From positions 1 through 64,000 of the forward strand of contig NZ_ACLQ01000022.1 in NCBI RefSeq assembly GCF_000174755.1: a stretch of 64,000 nucleotides of DNA, in the 5' to 3' direction. Shown in pieces: positions 35,482 through 43,664 of the stretch. The first letter of the stretch is position 1. Every line of letters begins with the position of its first letter. The stretch is from Capnocytophaga gingivalis ATCC 33624. GTDB taxonomy: Bacteria > Bacteroidota > Bacteroidia > Flavobacteriales > Flavobacteriaceae. The notes below the pieces were generated by a model. It was given only the letters and a program-made list of their open reading frames with translations, was not told the origin of the DNA and searched no databases. The position numbers and the translations under genes are program-made.

Positions 35482-35742
35482 GCTCATTACAAAAAGTAAC
35501 TGACAAGCAGTCGTCAAAAAATGCCACTTCACTGGAGCTAATTTCTTAAAATCGACCTTGCAAAAAGTAACATACAGAATGAGGAACATAAACAGCGGCA
35601 ATATGCTGTTAAAGAAGGGTGCAAACCATTGCGAAGCCTGCTCCAAAGCTGGTACATAATAAAATACCAAATACGCCACTGACCCTATCCCCATTGAGAC
35701 GGGGAGCGTCCAATCTTTTATAAAATGAAGAATTCTAGACAT
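35482..35742 (-). pseudogene. Truncated BASS transporter, N-terminal fragment
   Basis: On the minus strand the frame starts MSRILHFIKDWTLPVSMGIG and keeps the first three helices of the BASS transporter at 31969-32943 (for example SILPLFMFLILYVTF, KVDFKKLAPVKWH) with a small number of changes. After about 85 residues it runs into the antisense of the truncated secreted-protein gene and stops. It cannot make a transporter. Confidence 0.8.
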
Positions 35743-35928
35743 TGTAATTAAAAAAAACAGATTATATTCGTCTATTAACTTTAAAATGGTTGTAAGAAAA
35801 ATAAACTTTTCAGTAAAATATAGCTATCTAACTAATACTCATTAAGTTATATCAATTAGGTTACTTGATAGCTCCAATCATCAAGTAATATTACTTTACA
35901 TTCTTCTATATAAAAACATATTCACTAA

Positions 35929-36477
35929 TTATGAGATTTTTCTATTTTTTTGTGTATCAAGACAAAAGCAGAGATTTTGGTCTTCTAAGTCTTTTTCTAT
36001 ATAACATTCTTTTCGCAAGGGATACTCCCAGTCTCCGTTAGGGGTTTTTACTTTCTGATAAGGAGGGACGTATACAATGCCTTTGTCCCAAAGAATGCGG
36101 GCATAGAGCACTCCCTCATAATAGATATAATTCACAAAAGGGTTAACTTCTTTTGAGGGATAAGCACGTGTGAAATGGACTCTGCCATCATAATCGCGTA
36201 GCGCACCGGCACCTATAAACTTCTGCGTAAAGCACTCCTCATTTCTGCTAATCTCTTTTTCATATAGTTGGCAGAATGCTTGAGAGTCGTTTTGATATAA
36301 GTGATACTCTTCAGCACTTATGCGATAATAGCGGTTATAGTCTACGATCCAAGGAACAAGTACCGCCATTAGGTATGTTTCGAGAGCTTTGCAATATCCT
36401 AAAGTAAAGAATTTTTTTTGGTCTACGAGCTCTTGGGTGAGATTTATGTGTTCTATAACTTTTATTTCCATTTTCAA
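35929..36477 (-). CDS. Hypothetical cytosolic protein
   Basis: A 182-residue protein with no signal peptide or membrane segment. It has aromatic-rich stretches (YYRISAEEYHLYQND, RVHFTRAYPSKEVNPF) and a C-terminal basic/aromatic tail. It follows the next membrane gene by 5 bases on the same strand, so it is the last gene of a three-gene unit (38844 to 35929). Family not recognised. Confidence 0.6.
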   Translation of the reverse strand: MKMEIKVIEHINLTQELVDQKKFFTLGYCKALETYLMAVLVPWIVDYNRYYRISAEEYHLYQNDSQAFCQLYEKEISRNEECFTQKFIGAGALRDYDGRVHFTRAYPSKEVNPFVNYIYYEGVLYARILWDKGIVYVPPYQKVKTPNGDWEYPLRKECYIEKDLEDQNLCFCLDTQKNRKIS

Positions 36478-36482
36478 AATCC

Positions 36483-37274
36483 TTACAAGATAGTATAATT
36501 ATCTGTTATTTTGACATTGTTGCGAGTAAAAAAAGCCTTTAGTAAAAGATAGTTATCAACGCTGAGTTTGATGCATAGTATGAATGTTCGGCCATTGAAA
36601 ACCTTCATACGAGGGTGGATTTTGGTTTCTCTTGAGCTTTCTTTCAAAAAAAAATAGACGTAGCGAATACTTTTTAAGTCAATAGTCTGTTGGAGAGTTT
36701 CTTTATAGAAAATGTAAAGTATCCCATTTCTTATCTCTATAGCATAGAAAGTATCTCGATACTTTTTTCTCAAGTCATAGGCAAAAAGCACTATGATCCC
36801 TATTAAAATGCTAATTGCTATAAACTGATAAAAGTATCTTAGTAGTTCTCCAGTTTCTTTACTTCTAATTTCTTTGTTTATAAACCAGAATACAAGCGTA
36901 TAAAACGAAACAATCAATACAAATACAATTCCTTGAAAAACTCTATCATTCAAAGCTTTCACTCTAATAACGGGAGGAAGTTCTCCTCTTATATATTGTT
37001 CATAATGAATGCGTTTGGAGAGTACCCAGCGATGAAAAAGGAAAAAAACTCCTAGAGATACTGCCATAGGTAAGAAAAATATTATCATCACTCCTATAGA
37101 GTCATTGTTAAAAATAAAATGAGGGGTTGTCCATAGGAAGGATAAGAGATAGCACCCCACTAGCACAATTAGGATTATACGCCCTATTTTCAATAACTTT
37201 TCTCCAAAAAGAGGCTCTCTTTTGGGTTTCTTTTCCTTCTCTTGTTTAGAGTAGTTTCTCTTAGTGCTGTTCAT
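36483..37274 (-). CDS. Four-helix membrane protein with PH-like tail
   Basis: A 263-residue protein with a basic N-terminus and four transmembrane helices in two pairs (LIVLVGCYLLSFLW, GVMIIFFLPMAVSLGVFFL, FVLIVSFYTLVFWF, ISILIGIIVLFAYDL), followed by a soluble PH-like domain (LKSIRYVYFFLKESS). It is the middle gene of a three-gene unit with a DKNYY protein upstream. Confidence 0.65.
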   Translation of the reverse strand: MNSTKRNYSKQEKEKKPKREPLFGEKLLKIGRIILIVLVGCYLLSFLWTTPHFIFNNDSIGVMIIFFLPMAVSLGVFFLFHRWVLSKRIHYEQYIRGELPPVIRVKALNDRVFQGIVFVLIVSFYTLVFWFINKEIRSKETGELLRYFYQFIAISILIGIIVLFAYDLRKKYRDTFYAIEIRNGILYIFYKETLQQTIDLKSIRYVYFFLKESSRETKIHPRMKVFNGRTFILCIKLSVDNYLLLKAFFTRNNVKITDNYTIL

Positions 37275-37293
37275 AGTTTCTATATTTTAAAAT

Positions 37294-38844
37294 TTATGAA
37301 TCAATTTCTACCTTGATATGTTGTTTTTCCAATAATTGTTGCAAATCTTTTATTTTTTCAGTAAGGGCAGCCTCTGTTTCTGTTACTTTTCCAGATCTAA
37401 CGCAATAAGAAAGTGAAGTACCTTTACTTTTAGTCACAATACGCATTTCTCCCAAAATATTTTTTTCTTTATGGATCATAAAGACTACTTCTTGAATATC
37501 TTTAATAAGATAGCGTTTCCCTACCAAATTGTTGATTCTCAAATATTTTTCATCTAATACAAAAGGGTCTATAGTGATGTTGTATTGCCTAAATATAAAG
37601 CGGAAGATATAGCTTAAGATCGTTACTATAATAACCAACCATAAGACAAAGTAGCGCTCCCAAAAGGAAACTGTACGAGTTTTGGCTTTTGCTAATACCT
37701 GATACTCTTCAGAGGAAAGGACTTTTTGTTTGATTTTGTCTTCAAATTCTAAAGTAGAGGTATTCTTTAGCAAGCAGATTTCAGTAGAGTAGCCTGTCAT
37801 CCCTTTATATCTTCTCCCTCTAGCTATGTGAGTTCTCGGTCTAAAAAACAATATATTTTTTTCATTATAAAAATAGCCATTATCCTCTTTTTTATATCCT
37901 TTAAAAGGATTGCTATCCATTGCTTTTTTGGCTTCTTTTTCCTCTAAATCATAATAATAAACGCCGTTTTCATTGGTAAAAAACAAATGATTGGTATAAC
38001 TGTTATCACTTATCAGCAAATGATAGTGAGCCTCGTTGGGCATAAAAGGCTTTCCGTCGATAAATACTTTGCCCCCATTGAGGTGATAGAGATACTCAAA
38101 ATAGCCGTGATTAGAGAAGATATCGGTAACAAGGTCATCGGTAAAAGTTTCATCTAATAGATGGTTTTTGTAAAACACGTGTTTTCCGTCAGAAAAATAG
38201 CAAGAAAAGCTTATTTTTTTGGAATTTTTATCACGTTCTCTCAATTCCAAAATAGGGAAAATAGTATCTTTGGCACCTTCTATTTTTTCGCCTTGGTAAT
38301 AGAAATAGGTACCATCGGTAGAGAGGTAAGGTGAAGAGTTGAGCGCGGAGAACTTTTGTCCGTTTCTGCCGACTTGCTTTATAGGGGGGTAGTCATTAGT
38401 GCCAGCTTTAAAGTCAGGGCGAGAAGCACAAAAGTAAGTGTCTTTTCCATCGGTAAAAAGGTCATTGCCTATAGGGGTAATAGGCGGCTGTAAGGGGACG
38501 ATTTGGTTGTTATGGAAAACGTGTGCTTTATCCCATCCTATTTGTTGGATTCGCAGACTTTTGGGGAATACTTGAAAAGTAGCCGCATCGGCTTCAGGAA
38601 TAGCTTTATAACCTTTACCTATTATTTTGGTATATATTTTCCCTTGGTATTTATAAAAAAAGGAATCCTCTAAACAATATTGGTAAGAATTCGAGGAGAA
38701 ATGCTCATCTACTTGATTGTTATCCTTAAATATTATATAAAAAGAAGTAACAACGAAAACTAAGAGACAAGCTATAGCTATACGTGAAAAGCTTATCATA
38801 TTTAGCCGCTTTTTGCTTTGTTTCCCTTTTAATAATTTATCCAT
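37294..38844 (-). CDS. DKNYY-family membrane protein with PH-like tail
   Basis: I start at MDKLLKGKQSKKRL. The longer frame from 38916 would read through the promoter and the heptamer repeat. One transmembrane helix near the N-terminus is followed by a DKNYY-type repeat region, in which short units carry paired aromatics (DSFFYKYQGKIY, DGTYFYYQGEKI, DGKHVFYKNHLLD). Two more hydrophobic segments lie around residues 390-430, and a PH-like domain ends the protein. DKNYY repeats are surface or periplasmic; function unknown. First gene of a three-gene unit. Confidence 0.75.
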   Translation of the reverse strand: MDKLLKGKQSKKRLNMISFSRIAIACLLVFVVTSFYIIFKDNNQVDEHFSSNSYQYCLEDSFFYKYQGKIYTKIIGKGYKAIPEADAATFQVFPKSLRIQQIGWDKAHVFHNNQIVPLQPPITPIGNDLFTDGKDTYFCASRPDFKAGTNDYPPIKQVGRNGQKFSALNSSPYLSTDGTYFYYQGEKIEGAKDTIFPILELRERDKNSKKISFSCYFSDGKHVFYKNHLLDETFTDDLVTDIFSNHGYFEYLYHLNGGKVFIDGKPFMPNEAHYHLLISDNSYTNHLFFTNENGVYYYDLEEKEAKKAMDSNPFKGYKKEDNGYFYNEKNILFFRPRTHIARGRRYKGMTGYSTEICLLKNTSTLEFEDKIKQKVLSSEEYQVLAKAKTRTVSFWERYFVLWLVIIVTILSYIFRFIFRQYNITIDPFVLDEKYLRINNLVGKRYLIKDIQEVVFMIHKEKNILGEMRIVTKSKGTSLSYCVRSGKVTETEAALTEKIKDLQQLLEKQHIKVEIDS

Positions 38845-38865
38845 TAGTATTTTTTGTAGTTTATG

Positions 38866-38895
38866 CAAAGGTACAAAATAATTGACAATTGACAA
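38866..38895 (-). promoter_or_regulatory. Promoter of the DKNYY unit
   Basis: On the minus strand TTG (38895-38893), 19 bases, TACCTTTG (38873-38866). The TTG is part of a heptamer repeat. Confidence 0.7.
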
Positions 38896-38921
38896 TTGAC
38901 AATTGACAATTGACAATTAAC
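38880..38921. repeat. Heptamer tandem repeat AATTGAC, five copies plus a variant
   Basis: Five perfect AATTGAC units (38880-38914) and one AATTAAC unit (38915-38921). The array lies between two divergent promoters and supplies the -33 TTG of both. Confidence 0.95.
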
Positions 38922-38939
38922 AAATTATCATTATCTTTG
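38910..38939 (+). promoter_or_regulatory. Promoter of cassette copy 2
   Basis: TTG (38910-38912), 19 bases, TATCTTTG (38932-38939). The TTG is in the last perfect heptamer unit. It drives the DUF3601-like gene at 38962. Confidence 0.75.
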
Positions 38940-38961
38940 TACTTTAAAAATCATATTAATT

Positions 38962-39195
38962 ATGAGATTGCAAGTAGGAAAAAGCTATCGAGTGTTAAAA
39001 GATATTTTTAACTTCAAGACAAACGAAATTTGGCTATTGGCAGATAAAGGCTATCAAATTTACTACGGAGAACACAATTTTGCATTCGCTAATACCGAAA
39101 AATCTTGTAGCCATATAGTATTGCGAGATGCCTCAGAGGAAGATATGGAAATATACAGCCATTTAGATAGATATTTTGAGGAAATTGAAGAGTAG
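38962..39195 (+). CDS. DUF3601-like small protein (cassette copy 2)
   Basis: The 77-residue protein starts MRLQVGKSYRVLKDIF and ends DRYFEEIEE. It is the diverged paralogue of 34681-34914. Its own promoter lies in the heptamer array. The 3' end and everything after it are nearly identical to copy 1, which suggests exchange between copies after divergence. Confidence 0.65.
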   Translation: MRLQVGKSYRVLKDIFNFKTNEIWLLADKGYQIYYGEHNFAFANTEKSCSHIVLRDASEEDMEIYSHLDRYFEEIEE

Positions 39196-39206
39196 AATAT
39201 CGGTAA

Positions 39207-39236
39207 TTGTCAATTATGAAATTATCACTATCTTTG
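39207..39236 (+). promoter_or_regulatory. Promoter of the coiled-coil gene, copy 2
   Basis: TTG (39207-39209), 19 bases, TATCTTTG (39229-39236), the same as in copy 1. Confidence 0.75.
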
Positions 39237-39264
39237 CACCCTTTAAAAAATATCATACAAAAAG

Positions 39265-39615
39265 ATGAAGAAAAGATTTTTGATAGCAGCCCTATTCACG
39301 CTATTTTTAGGAGGTATTGCCACAGCACAATCTCAAGAGCAACCCTCAACCCTTGCCGAGCTACAAGCTGAAAAAGAAAGATTGGAAGCCAAACTCGCTA
39401 AAGTTCTCGAAGACAAAGAAAATGCAAAAAATTCTTTAACAGGCAAATACGCAGATGTAGCGTTTGCTTTTAATAGGCATATCAGCAAAAAGCAAAAAAA
39501 GTTTGCTAAGACTGTCGAACGAGGTGCCAAACGCCAAGAAAAACAAATCAAAAAGAAATTGAAAAAACTCAACAAACGCATTGAGGAAATAAAGAAAGAG
39601 GAAATAGCAAATTAG
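39265..39615 (+). CDS. Periplasmic coiled-coil protein (cassette copy 2)
   Basis: The 116-residue protein has the same signal peptide and Lys/Glu coiled coil as copy 1 (34983-35333), with about four residue differences, mostly in the signal peptide region (for example TATAQ for AVAQ). It is followed after 3 bases by the secreted-protein gene, so the two are co-translated. Confidence 0.75.
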   Translation: MKKRFLIAALFTLFLGGIATAQSQEQPSTLAELQAEKERLEAKLAKVLEDKENAKNSLTGKYADVAFAFNRHISKKQKKFAKTVERGAKRQEKQIKKKLKKLNKRIEEIKKEEIAN

Positions 39616-39618
39616 CAA

Positions 39619-40500
39619 ATGAAAAGACTACTCCCTTTATTATTAGTCCTCCTTTGGGGGCAAAATATACTATGGGCGCAAAAAGCAGTATTAGTTAGAA
39701 CACAATACGAAAGCTATGCCACAGACAATGAAACCGATTCACTACTCCCCGAAAGAAAGGAGAGCCGTGAATACTATACCTTTTTGCGCTTCAATCGCAG
39801 GAAGGATACTTTATTTGTCCATAAAAAAGATACCCCAAAGGATATAGCGCAAAAAGATGCCTTTTCCTACTTCCTCACTACGAAAAAAATAGCTTCCGAT
39901 AAGCTACAACTACTTATAGGAGATAGAGATAACACCCATACGTTTTTATTTTACCTTGAAAGTCCCGACCTCATACATATAAATAAAGATAGGTATGTAC
40001 TAAGTGATGAATACAGTCATTTCTTAAGAAAAAAAATATTCAAAAAGAGGGATATTGCGACTATTTTAGATTTTTTAGACGACCAATTCGGGGATTATTT
40101 TATAGATACGGAAGTATTTATGATAAGCACTAAGGACAAATACAAAAAGAACCTAAAAATGTATGGAGGCACTGTCCTCAACGAAGCAGATACCACTGTT
40201 TATAGTACTTTATATGCAGCATACGATGATAAAGGTCTTCGAATGTCAGGAAAAGTAAATACCAATGTTCCCGAATTACCTTTTTCACTTGACAAGAAAA
40301 GAAAATATATAGATGCTGATAAGCTCGTTTTGGAAATAGAGGGACAAACTCCCAAAAATAACACTACTTACACCCAAGAAATCTATTTCTCAGGCGAAAA
40401 GTTTATAGAAAAAGGTGAATATACCCAATACGGACTTAATATAACTACGTTTTATACAGAAACTATAGAGAAAATCAAGAATGAAAGATGTAGAAAATAA
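39619..40500 (+). CDS. Secreted hypothetical protein
   Basis: The 293-residue protein has a signal peptide (MKRLLPLLLVLLWGQNILWAQ) and a mixed alpha/beta mature part (REYYTFLRFNRRKDTLF, FLFYLESPDLIHINKDRY, KLVLEIEGQTPKNNTTYTQE). No family recognised. It is the intact version of the truncated copy at 35337-35481. It overlaps the next gene by 20 bases. Confidence 0.65.
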   Translation: MKRLLPLLLVLLWGQNILWAQKAVLVRTQYESYATDNETDSLLPERKESREYYTFLRFNRRKDTLFVHKKDTPKDIAQKDAFSYFLTTKKIASDKLQLLIGDRDNTHTFLFYLESPDLIHINKDRYVLSDEYSHFLRKKIFKKRDIATILDFLDDQFGDYFIDTEVFMISTKDKYKKNLKMYGGTVLNEADTTVYSTLYAAYDDKGLRMSGKVNTNVPELPFSLDKKRKYIDADKLVLEIEGQTPKNNTTYTQEIYFSGEKFIEKGEYTQYGLNITTFYTETIEKIKNERCRK

Positions 40501-40837
40501 ACAAGTAAAGGTATACCTAAGTAGAGACAGTGTATGTGCAGCCGATGATGTAAACTGTCCCAATCCAGCTACGTTTTATCTACCCGATACTATAGACGAA
40601 TTTGTACTAATTATGGACAAGATGTTGCCATTTAGAAAGTGGAGATGTTACTTAGGAGAATATAGGGAAGGTATTGTAGGTGCAGAAGATGGAATACTTG
40701 TTTGGAAAGAAATAGATAATCACGTTCTTATCTCAAGTTATAAAACTAACAATGAATTTATTGTAACGCACGATAGTGATTGGTATGAAACAATTAAGTC
40801 GCACCCCTATTTATATTTTGAATGGTGTTTGGATTAA
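40481..40837 (+). CDS. Hypothetical protein
   Basis: A 118-residue frame starts MKDVENKQVKVYLSRD and overlaps the previous gene by 20 bases. It has no signal peptide, is acidic and rich in Trp and Tyr (LPFRKWRCYLGEYREG, YLYFEWCLD). It could have been the C-terminal part of the preceding protein before a frame change, but the start and composition are also consistent with an independent gene. Confidence 0.5.
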   Translation: MKDVENKQVKVYLSRDSVCAADDVNCPNPATFYLPDTIDEFVLIMDKMLPFRKWRCYLGEYREGIVGAEDGILVWKEIDNHVLISSYKTNNEFIVTHDSDWYETIKSHPYLYFEWCLD

Positions 40838-40851
40838 GAAAACGAAGAATA

Positions 40852-40895
40852 AAACCCTCCCCACTTATAGTATTCTCTACCAGTGGGGAGGGTTT
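40852..40895. terminator. Convergent terminator (CCCC-ACT family)
   Basis: AAACCCTCCCCACT and AGTGGGGAGGGTTT form a 14-base stem around a 16-base loop between two convergent genes. Confidence 0.85.
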
Positions 40896-40946
40896 ATTTT
40901 ATATTTTTACTGAATAGGTTACTATATCAATATCCATACGTTTATT

Positions 40947-41570
40947 TTAAATACCCATTATTTCTTTAATTCTTTTCTCTCTTCTGAGAAGAAAATCATC
41001 AAAACGAGCTTTTCCGTAGAGAGGAACTAAGACAAGTTCCATTACTTTTAATTGTATAGTGTGTAAGTTTTCGATAGAAAGGTCGTTATAAATAGTTTGG
41101 ATCGTTCGAATAACAGATTCTTTATCTATATTTTGATATTCCTGATAGGTATTGATTTCTGCAATACTACTGTTGATATACATTTTTGTTTCATAAAACA
41201 GAAAAAAGTCGTTGTAAGGAGATAGAATAGAATGATTATCTTCTATAAGTATGGCTATATCATATAACTTTTCTTGCCAAAAGAAAGATTTGGCTCCTAA
41301 AAAATCTGTTTGAATAATAAAATCGGTATATTGAATATGTTTCTTACAGATATTTATAATATTTTCAGCAGTAACGAGAGTAGAGTTATTATTTTTTACA
41401 AAGTTACTATATGCGAACAAACATTTGTTAAAAGAATCCTTATCAGAGTTTATAAATACTTTCTTTTCCCCTTTATATTGATAATATATATTTCCTGTGG
41501 ATTCTTCCACTAAGAAATATTCATCTTTACAAGTATCTAAGAGATTTCCTATATCAATAACCGTCATCAT
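40947..41570 (-). CDS. Hypothetical cytosolic protein, immunity-like
   Basis: A 207-residue protein with a SUKH-like flavour (FLVEESTGNIYYQYKGEKKVFINSD near the N-terminus, GxxxF-type beta segments), but the family match is not certain. It is followed 10 bases downstream on the coding side by the nonsense-broken gene at 41580-41864. Function unknown. Confidence 0.5.
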   Translation of the reverse strand: MMTVIDIGNLLDTCKDEYFLVEESTGNIYYQYKGEKKVFINSDKDSFNKCLFAYSNFVKNNNSTLVTAENIINICKKHIQYTDFIIQTDFLGAKSFFWQEKLYDIAILIEDNHSILSPYNDFFLFYETKMYINSSIAEINTYQEYQNIDKESVIRTIQTIYNDLSIENLHTIQLKVMELVLVPLYGKARFDDFLLRREKRIKEIMGI

Positions 41571-41579
41571 CTATTTATT

Positions 41580-41864
41580 TTAGTCTCCACTTATATATAT
41601 TTTCTCTATTTCTGGTTGCTCTAATAGTTTTATTATAGGAGAAAGTTCCGGAAGTGAAAGCATTTTAAGGTCTTCAACAAAGTCTGTAAGTGCTTTTCCC
41701 ATAAAAATAACATCTGTAAGGTAATAATCTTTAATTTTAGAGAGCTCCCTGCATCTACCTTATTTTATAGCATCCTGAGAAAACATCAATTGATGTAGTT
41801 TTTCATCAATTGACACATATTCTTTCTCCTTTCCTTGCTTAAAAATAACAATATTCAATGGCAT
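41580..41864 (-). pseudogene. Small gene with in-frame stop
   Basis: A 95-codon frame starts MPLNIVIFKQGKEKEY and ends EKIYISGD, but codon 35 is TAA (41762-41760). Downstream in the same frame an ATG starts MGKALTDFVEDLKML. The composition is protein-like on both sides, so this is one gene with a nonsense mutation. The rest of 41571-41977 holds nothing else recognised. Confidence 0.6.
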
Positions 41865-41977
41865 AATAGAAAATAGTATAAATAGTTTTTGAGACTACAA
41901 AGGTACAAAACAATTGATAATTGATAAAACCTTCCTCATAAGTAAGGTTTTCTAGCAATGAGGGCAAAACGATTCCG

Positions 41978-42427
41978 CTAATTTGTCAAAAGTTTGTGCA
42001 GTTGAGCGTTGAACGAGGGCTGTTCGATTGTCAAAATACTGAAAAATTCATCGTCGAAAGCCTCGACCTTAGCGACGGCTTGCGCGATGAGTTCGGCACC
42101 TTTATCGGTGATAGCAACTACTTTGGCGCGGGTGTCGGTCTTGTGTTCTTCCCTTGTGATGAGGTCTTTGCTCTGCAAAGTGCGCACCACTTGCGAGGTA
42201 GTCATTGGGTCTATCTTGGTGAAATTTGCCAAAGACACCTGTGTGATTTCCTTTCCTTGTTGGGCGAACCACTGGGCACTCGCCAAGAGTACAAACTGGG
42301 GGTGTGTGAGGTCGAAAGGTTGCAACACTTTTTTGATTCCGCGTTGCCATAACATACTTACCTGCCAAAGTAAAAGCCCTGAGCTTTCTTCGGCTTTCAA
42401 ATTAAAAATTGAGGGCTGAGAGGTCAT
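41978..42427 (-). CDS. MarR family transcriptional regulator
   Basis: The 149-residue protein has the winged-helix core (LTHPQFVLLASAQWFAQQ, LANFTKIDPMTTSQVVRTLQSKDLITRE) and the wing DTRAKVVAITDKG. MarR dimers usually repress nearby genes in response to small ligands. It overlaps the EVE gene by 26 bases (EVE is upstream), which suggests that the two are translated together. Confidence 0.9.
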   Translation of the reverse strand: MTSQPSIFNLKAEESSGLLLWQVSMLWQRGIKKVLQPFDLTHPQFVLLASAQWFAQQGKEITQVSLANFTKIDPMTTSQVVRTLQSKDLITREEHKTDTRAKVVAITDKGAELIAQAVAKVEAFDDEFFSILTIEQPSFNAQLHKLLTN

Positions 42428-42854
42428 TGTGTAACATTTTAGAGGCTATAAGTTTAAAATCGTTCTCGGATATTTCCAAAATACCAAAGCGAAAAGGATA
42501 TCCCCACACCTTTTTGTTGGGGATAAAGTCCAATAGCTCAATAAGGTCGGCTATGGGTGTTTCTTCGCAGTCTACAAAAGTAATATTTCTCCTAAACGGA
42601 CAGAAATTTTCACTCATCTGAAAGGCATAGACTTCCTCGTCTTTTACTTTGCCAATAGCCGTGAAGGCTTGGCATTTGTCTTCTTTTCCGAAATAGCGTT
42701 TGGAAGAGTAATAGAGAATACCGTCTCCCTCCTGCATACGTTTCAAAGGCTGTGCCTTGCCGTGGCAGGCTTGAGCAAAGCCTGCCGCAACGCCCATTTG
42801 TACGTGGTCGCGACTTGCCACTACAATCCAATATTTGATAGGTCTTTTTTTCAT
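42402..42854 (-). CDS. EVE domain protein
   Basis: A 150-residue protein made almost entirely of an EVE domain (PUA-like): KYWIVVASRDHVQMG at the N-terminus, MQEGDGILYYSSKRYFG, TAIGKVKDEEVY and WGYPFRFGILEISENDF. EVE domains bind modified bases in DNA or RNA and are frequent in defence islands and modification-dependent systems. Here the only partner is MarR, with which it overlaps. Confidence 0.85.
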   Translation of the reverse strand: MKKRPIKYWIVVASRDHVQMGVAAGFAQACHGKAQPLKRMQEGDGILYYSSKRYFGKEDKCQAFTAIGKVKDEEVYAFQMSENFCPFRRNITFVDCEETPIADLIELLDFIPNKKVWGYPFRFGILEISENDFKLIASKMLHNDLSALNF

Positions 42855-42867
42855 TTATAAATGGAAT

Positions 42868-42905
42868 AAAAACCGTGTGACACACTGCCACACGGCGATT
42901 TTTAT
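42868..42905 (-). terminator. Terminator after the flavodoxin-like gene
   Basis: CCGTGTG and CACACGG with AAAAA/TTTTT flanks, 12 bases downstream of the stop at 42917 on the minus strand. Confidence 0.75.
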
Positions 42906-42916
42906 CAATTGCAAAC

Positions 42917-43471
42917 TTAGTTTAATTCTTTGATTTGCGCAACCAATCGAGCGGCGTGCTCTTTGGCTCTTTGTTGCAAGGTGGTAAGTGCTTCTTTGGG
43001 CATTACCTCTGGAATGTACTTCATTCCGTAAGAGATTACAGGCTCTTGGAATAGCAGTTTGCAGTGATTGGCAGTTTGGCGGTGAATGTTGAGAAAATCA
43101 GTAAACGGATAGTTCTGTGCGCCACCGTGTTGGTAAGCCTCTTCAGGAGCTCCGGTAGTGAAAGAAAGGATGAGTTTCTTGCCCATCAGCTTGTTGTCGC
43201 CATAAGCAAAGCCGTGTGAAAATACGTTGTCTAACCATTTTTTCAGCAAGGCAGGAAGCGAATACCAATTCACAGGGAATTGCCATACAATTACATCTGC
43301 TTTTACAAGTTTAGCTTGTTCGGCAGTTACATCAATTTGATAGTTAGGGTAGAGAGCTTGCAAGTTACTTACTTCAGCCTCAGGAAGCAAGCGTTTTACT
43401 TCTTCTAAAATAGCCTTGTTGGCGTTAGACGTCTCCATTGTAGGATGCCCGTTGATAATTAAAACTTTCAT
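42917..43471 (-). CDS. Flavodoxin-like NAD(P)H-dependent oxidoreductase
   Basis: A 184-residue flavodoxin-fold protein (KVLIINGHPTMETSNANKAI, VIVWQFPVNWYSLPALLKKWLDNVF, TTGAPEEAYQHGG), like the MdaB/KefF quinone reductases. It would use FMN or FAD and NAD(P)H to reduce quinones or flavins. Promoter CAAAGGTA with a CAA 20 bases away (43504-43534) reads toward it. Confidence 0.88.
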   Translation of the reverse strand: MKVLIINGHPTMETSNANKAILEEVKRLLPEAEVSNLQALYPNYQIDVTAEQAKLVKADVIVWQFPVNWYSLPALLKKWLDNVFSHGFAYGDNKLMGKKLILSFTTGAPEEAYQHGGAQNYPFTDFLNIHRQTANHCKLLFQEPVISYGMKYIPEVMPKEALTTLQQRAKEHAARLVAQIKELN

Positions 43472-43503
43472 ATATAATTTAAATTTACTTCTTTATTCGG
43501 GCG

Positions 43504-43534
43504 CAAAGGTAATATGTTTTTATATAATAAGCAA
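43504..43534 (-). promoter_or_regulatory. Promoter of the oxidoreductase gene
   Basis: On the minus strand TTG (43534-43532), 20 bases, TACCTTTG (43511-43504). It lies about 33 bases before the start codon. Confidence 0.7.
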
Positions 43535-43604
43535 ACTTACTATATATTATTTTATAAATATTTTTTTAAGGTGTAGGTATTACTACGAGTTGGGGATATA
43601 AAAA

Positions 43605-43638
43605 CTCCCCGCTGGTAGATTTCTCTACCAGCGGGGAG
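43605..43638. terminator. Terminator after VOC gene (CCCCGCTGGTAG family)
   Basis: CTCCCCGCTGGTAG and CTACCAGCGGGGAG form a perfect 14-base stem around ATTTCT. It follows the VOC stop on the minus strand. Confidence 0.85.
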
Positions 43639-43664
43639 GGGTTTTGTATTTTATTTTCAATATC

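Noticed and set aside
35482-35742. Insertion sequence at the cassette-transporter junction
   Set aside because: No transposase or terminal inverted repeats were seen; the sequence is a fragment of a neighbouring transporter gene.
38845-38916. N-terminal extension of the DKNYY protein (MSIVNCQLSIVN..)
   Set aside because: It translates the heptamer repeat and the promoter; the MDKLLKGKQ start fits better.
38880-38921. CRISPR-like array
   Set aside because: The unit is 7 bases without spacers, so it is a simple tandem repeat; no cas genes are present.
42009-42419. 136-codon plus-strand frame over the MarR gene
   Set aside because: Antisense to an intact MarR gene and without recognisable features.
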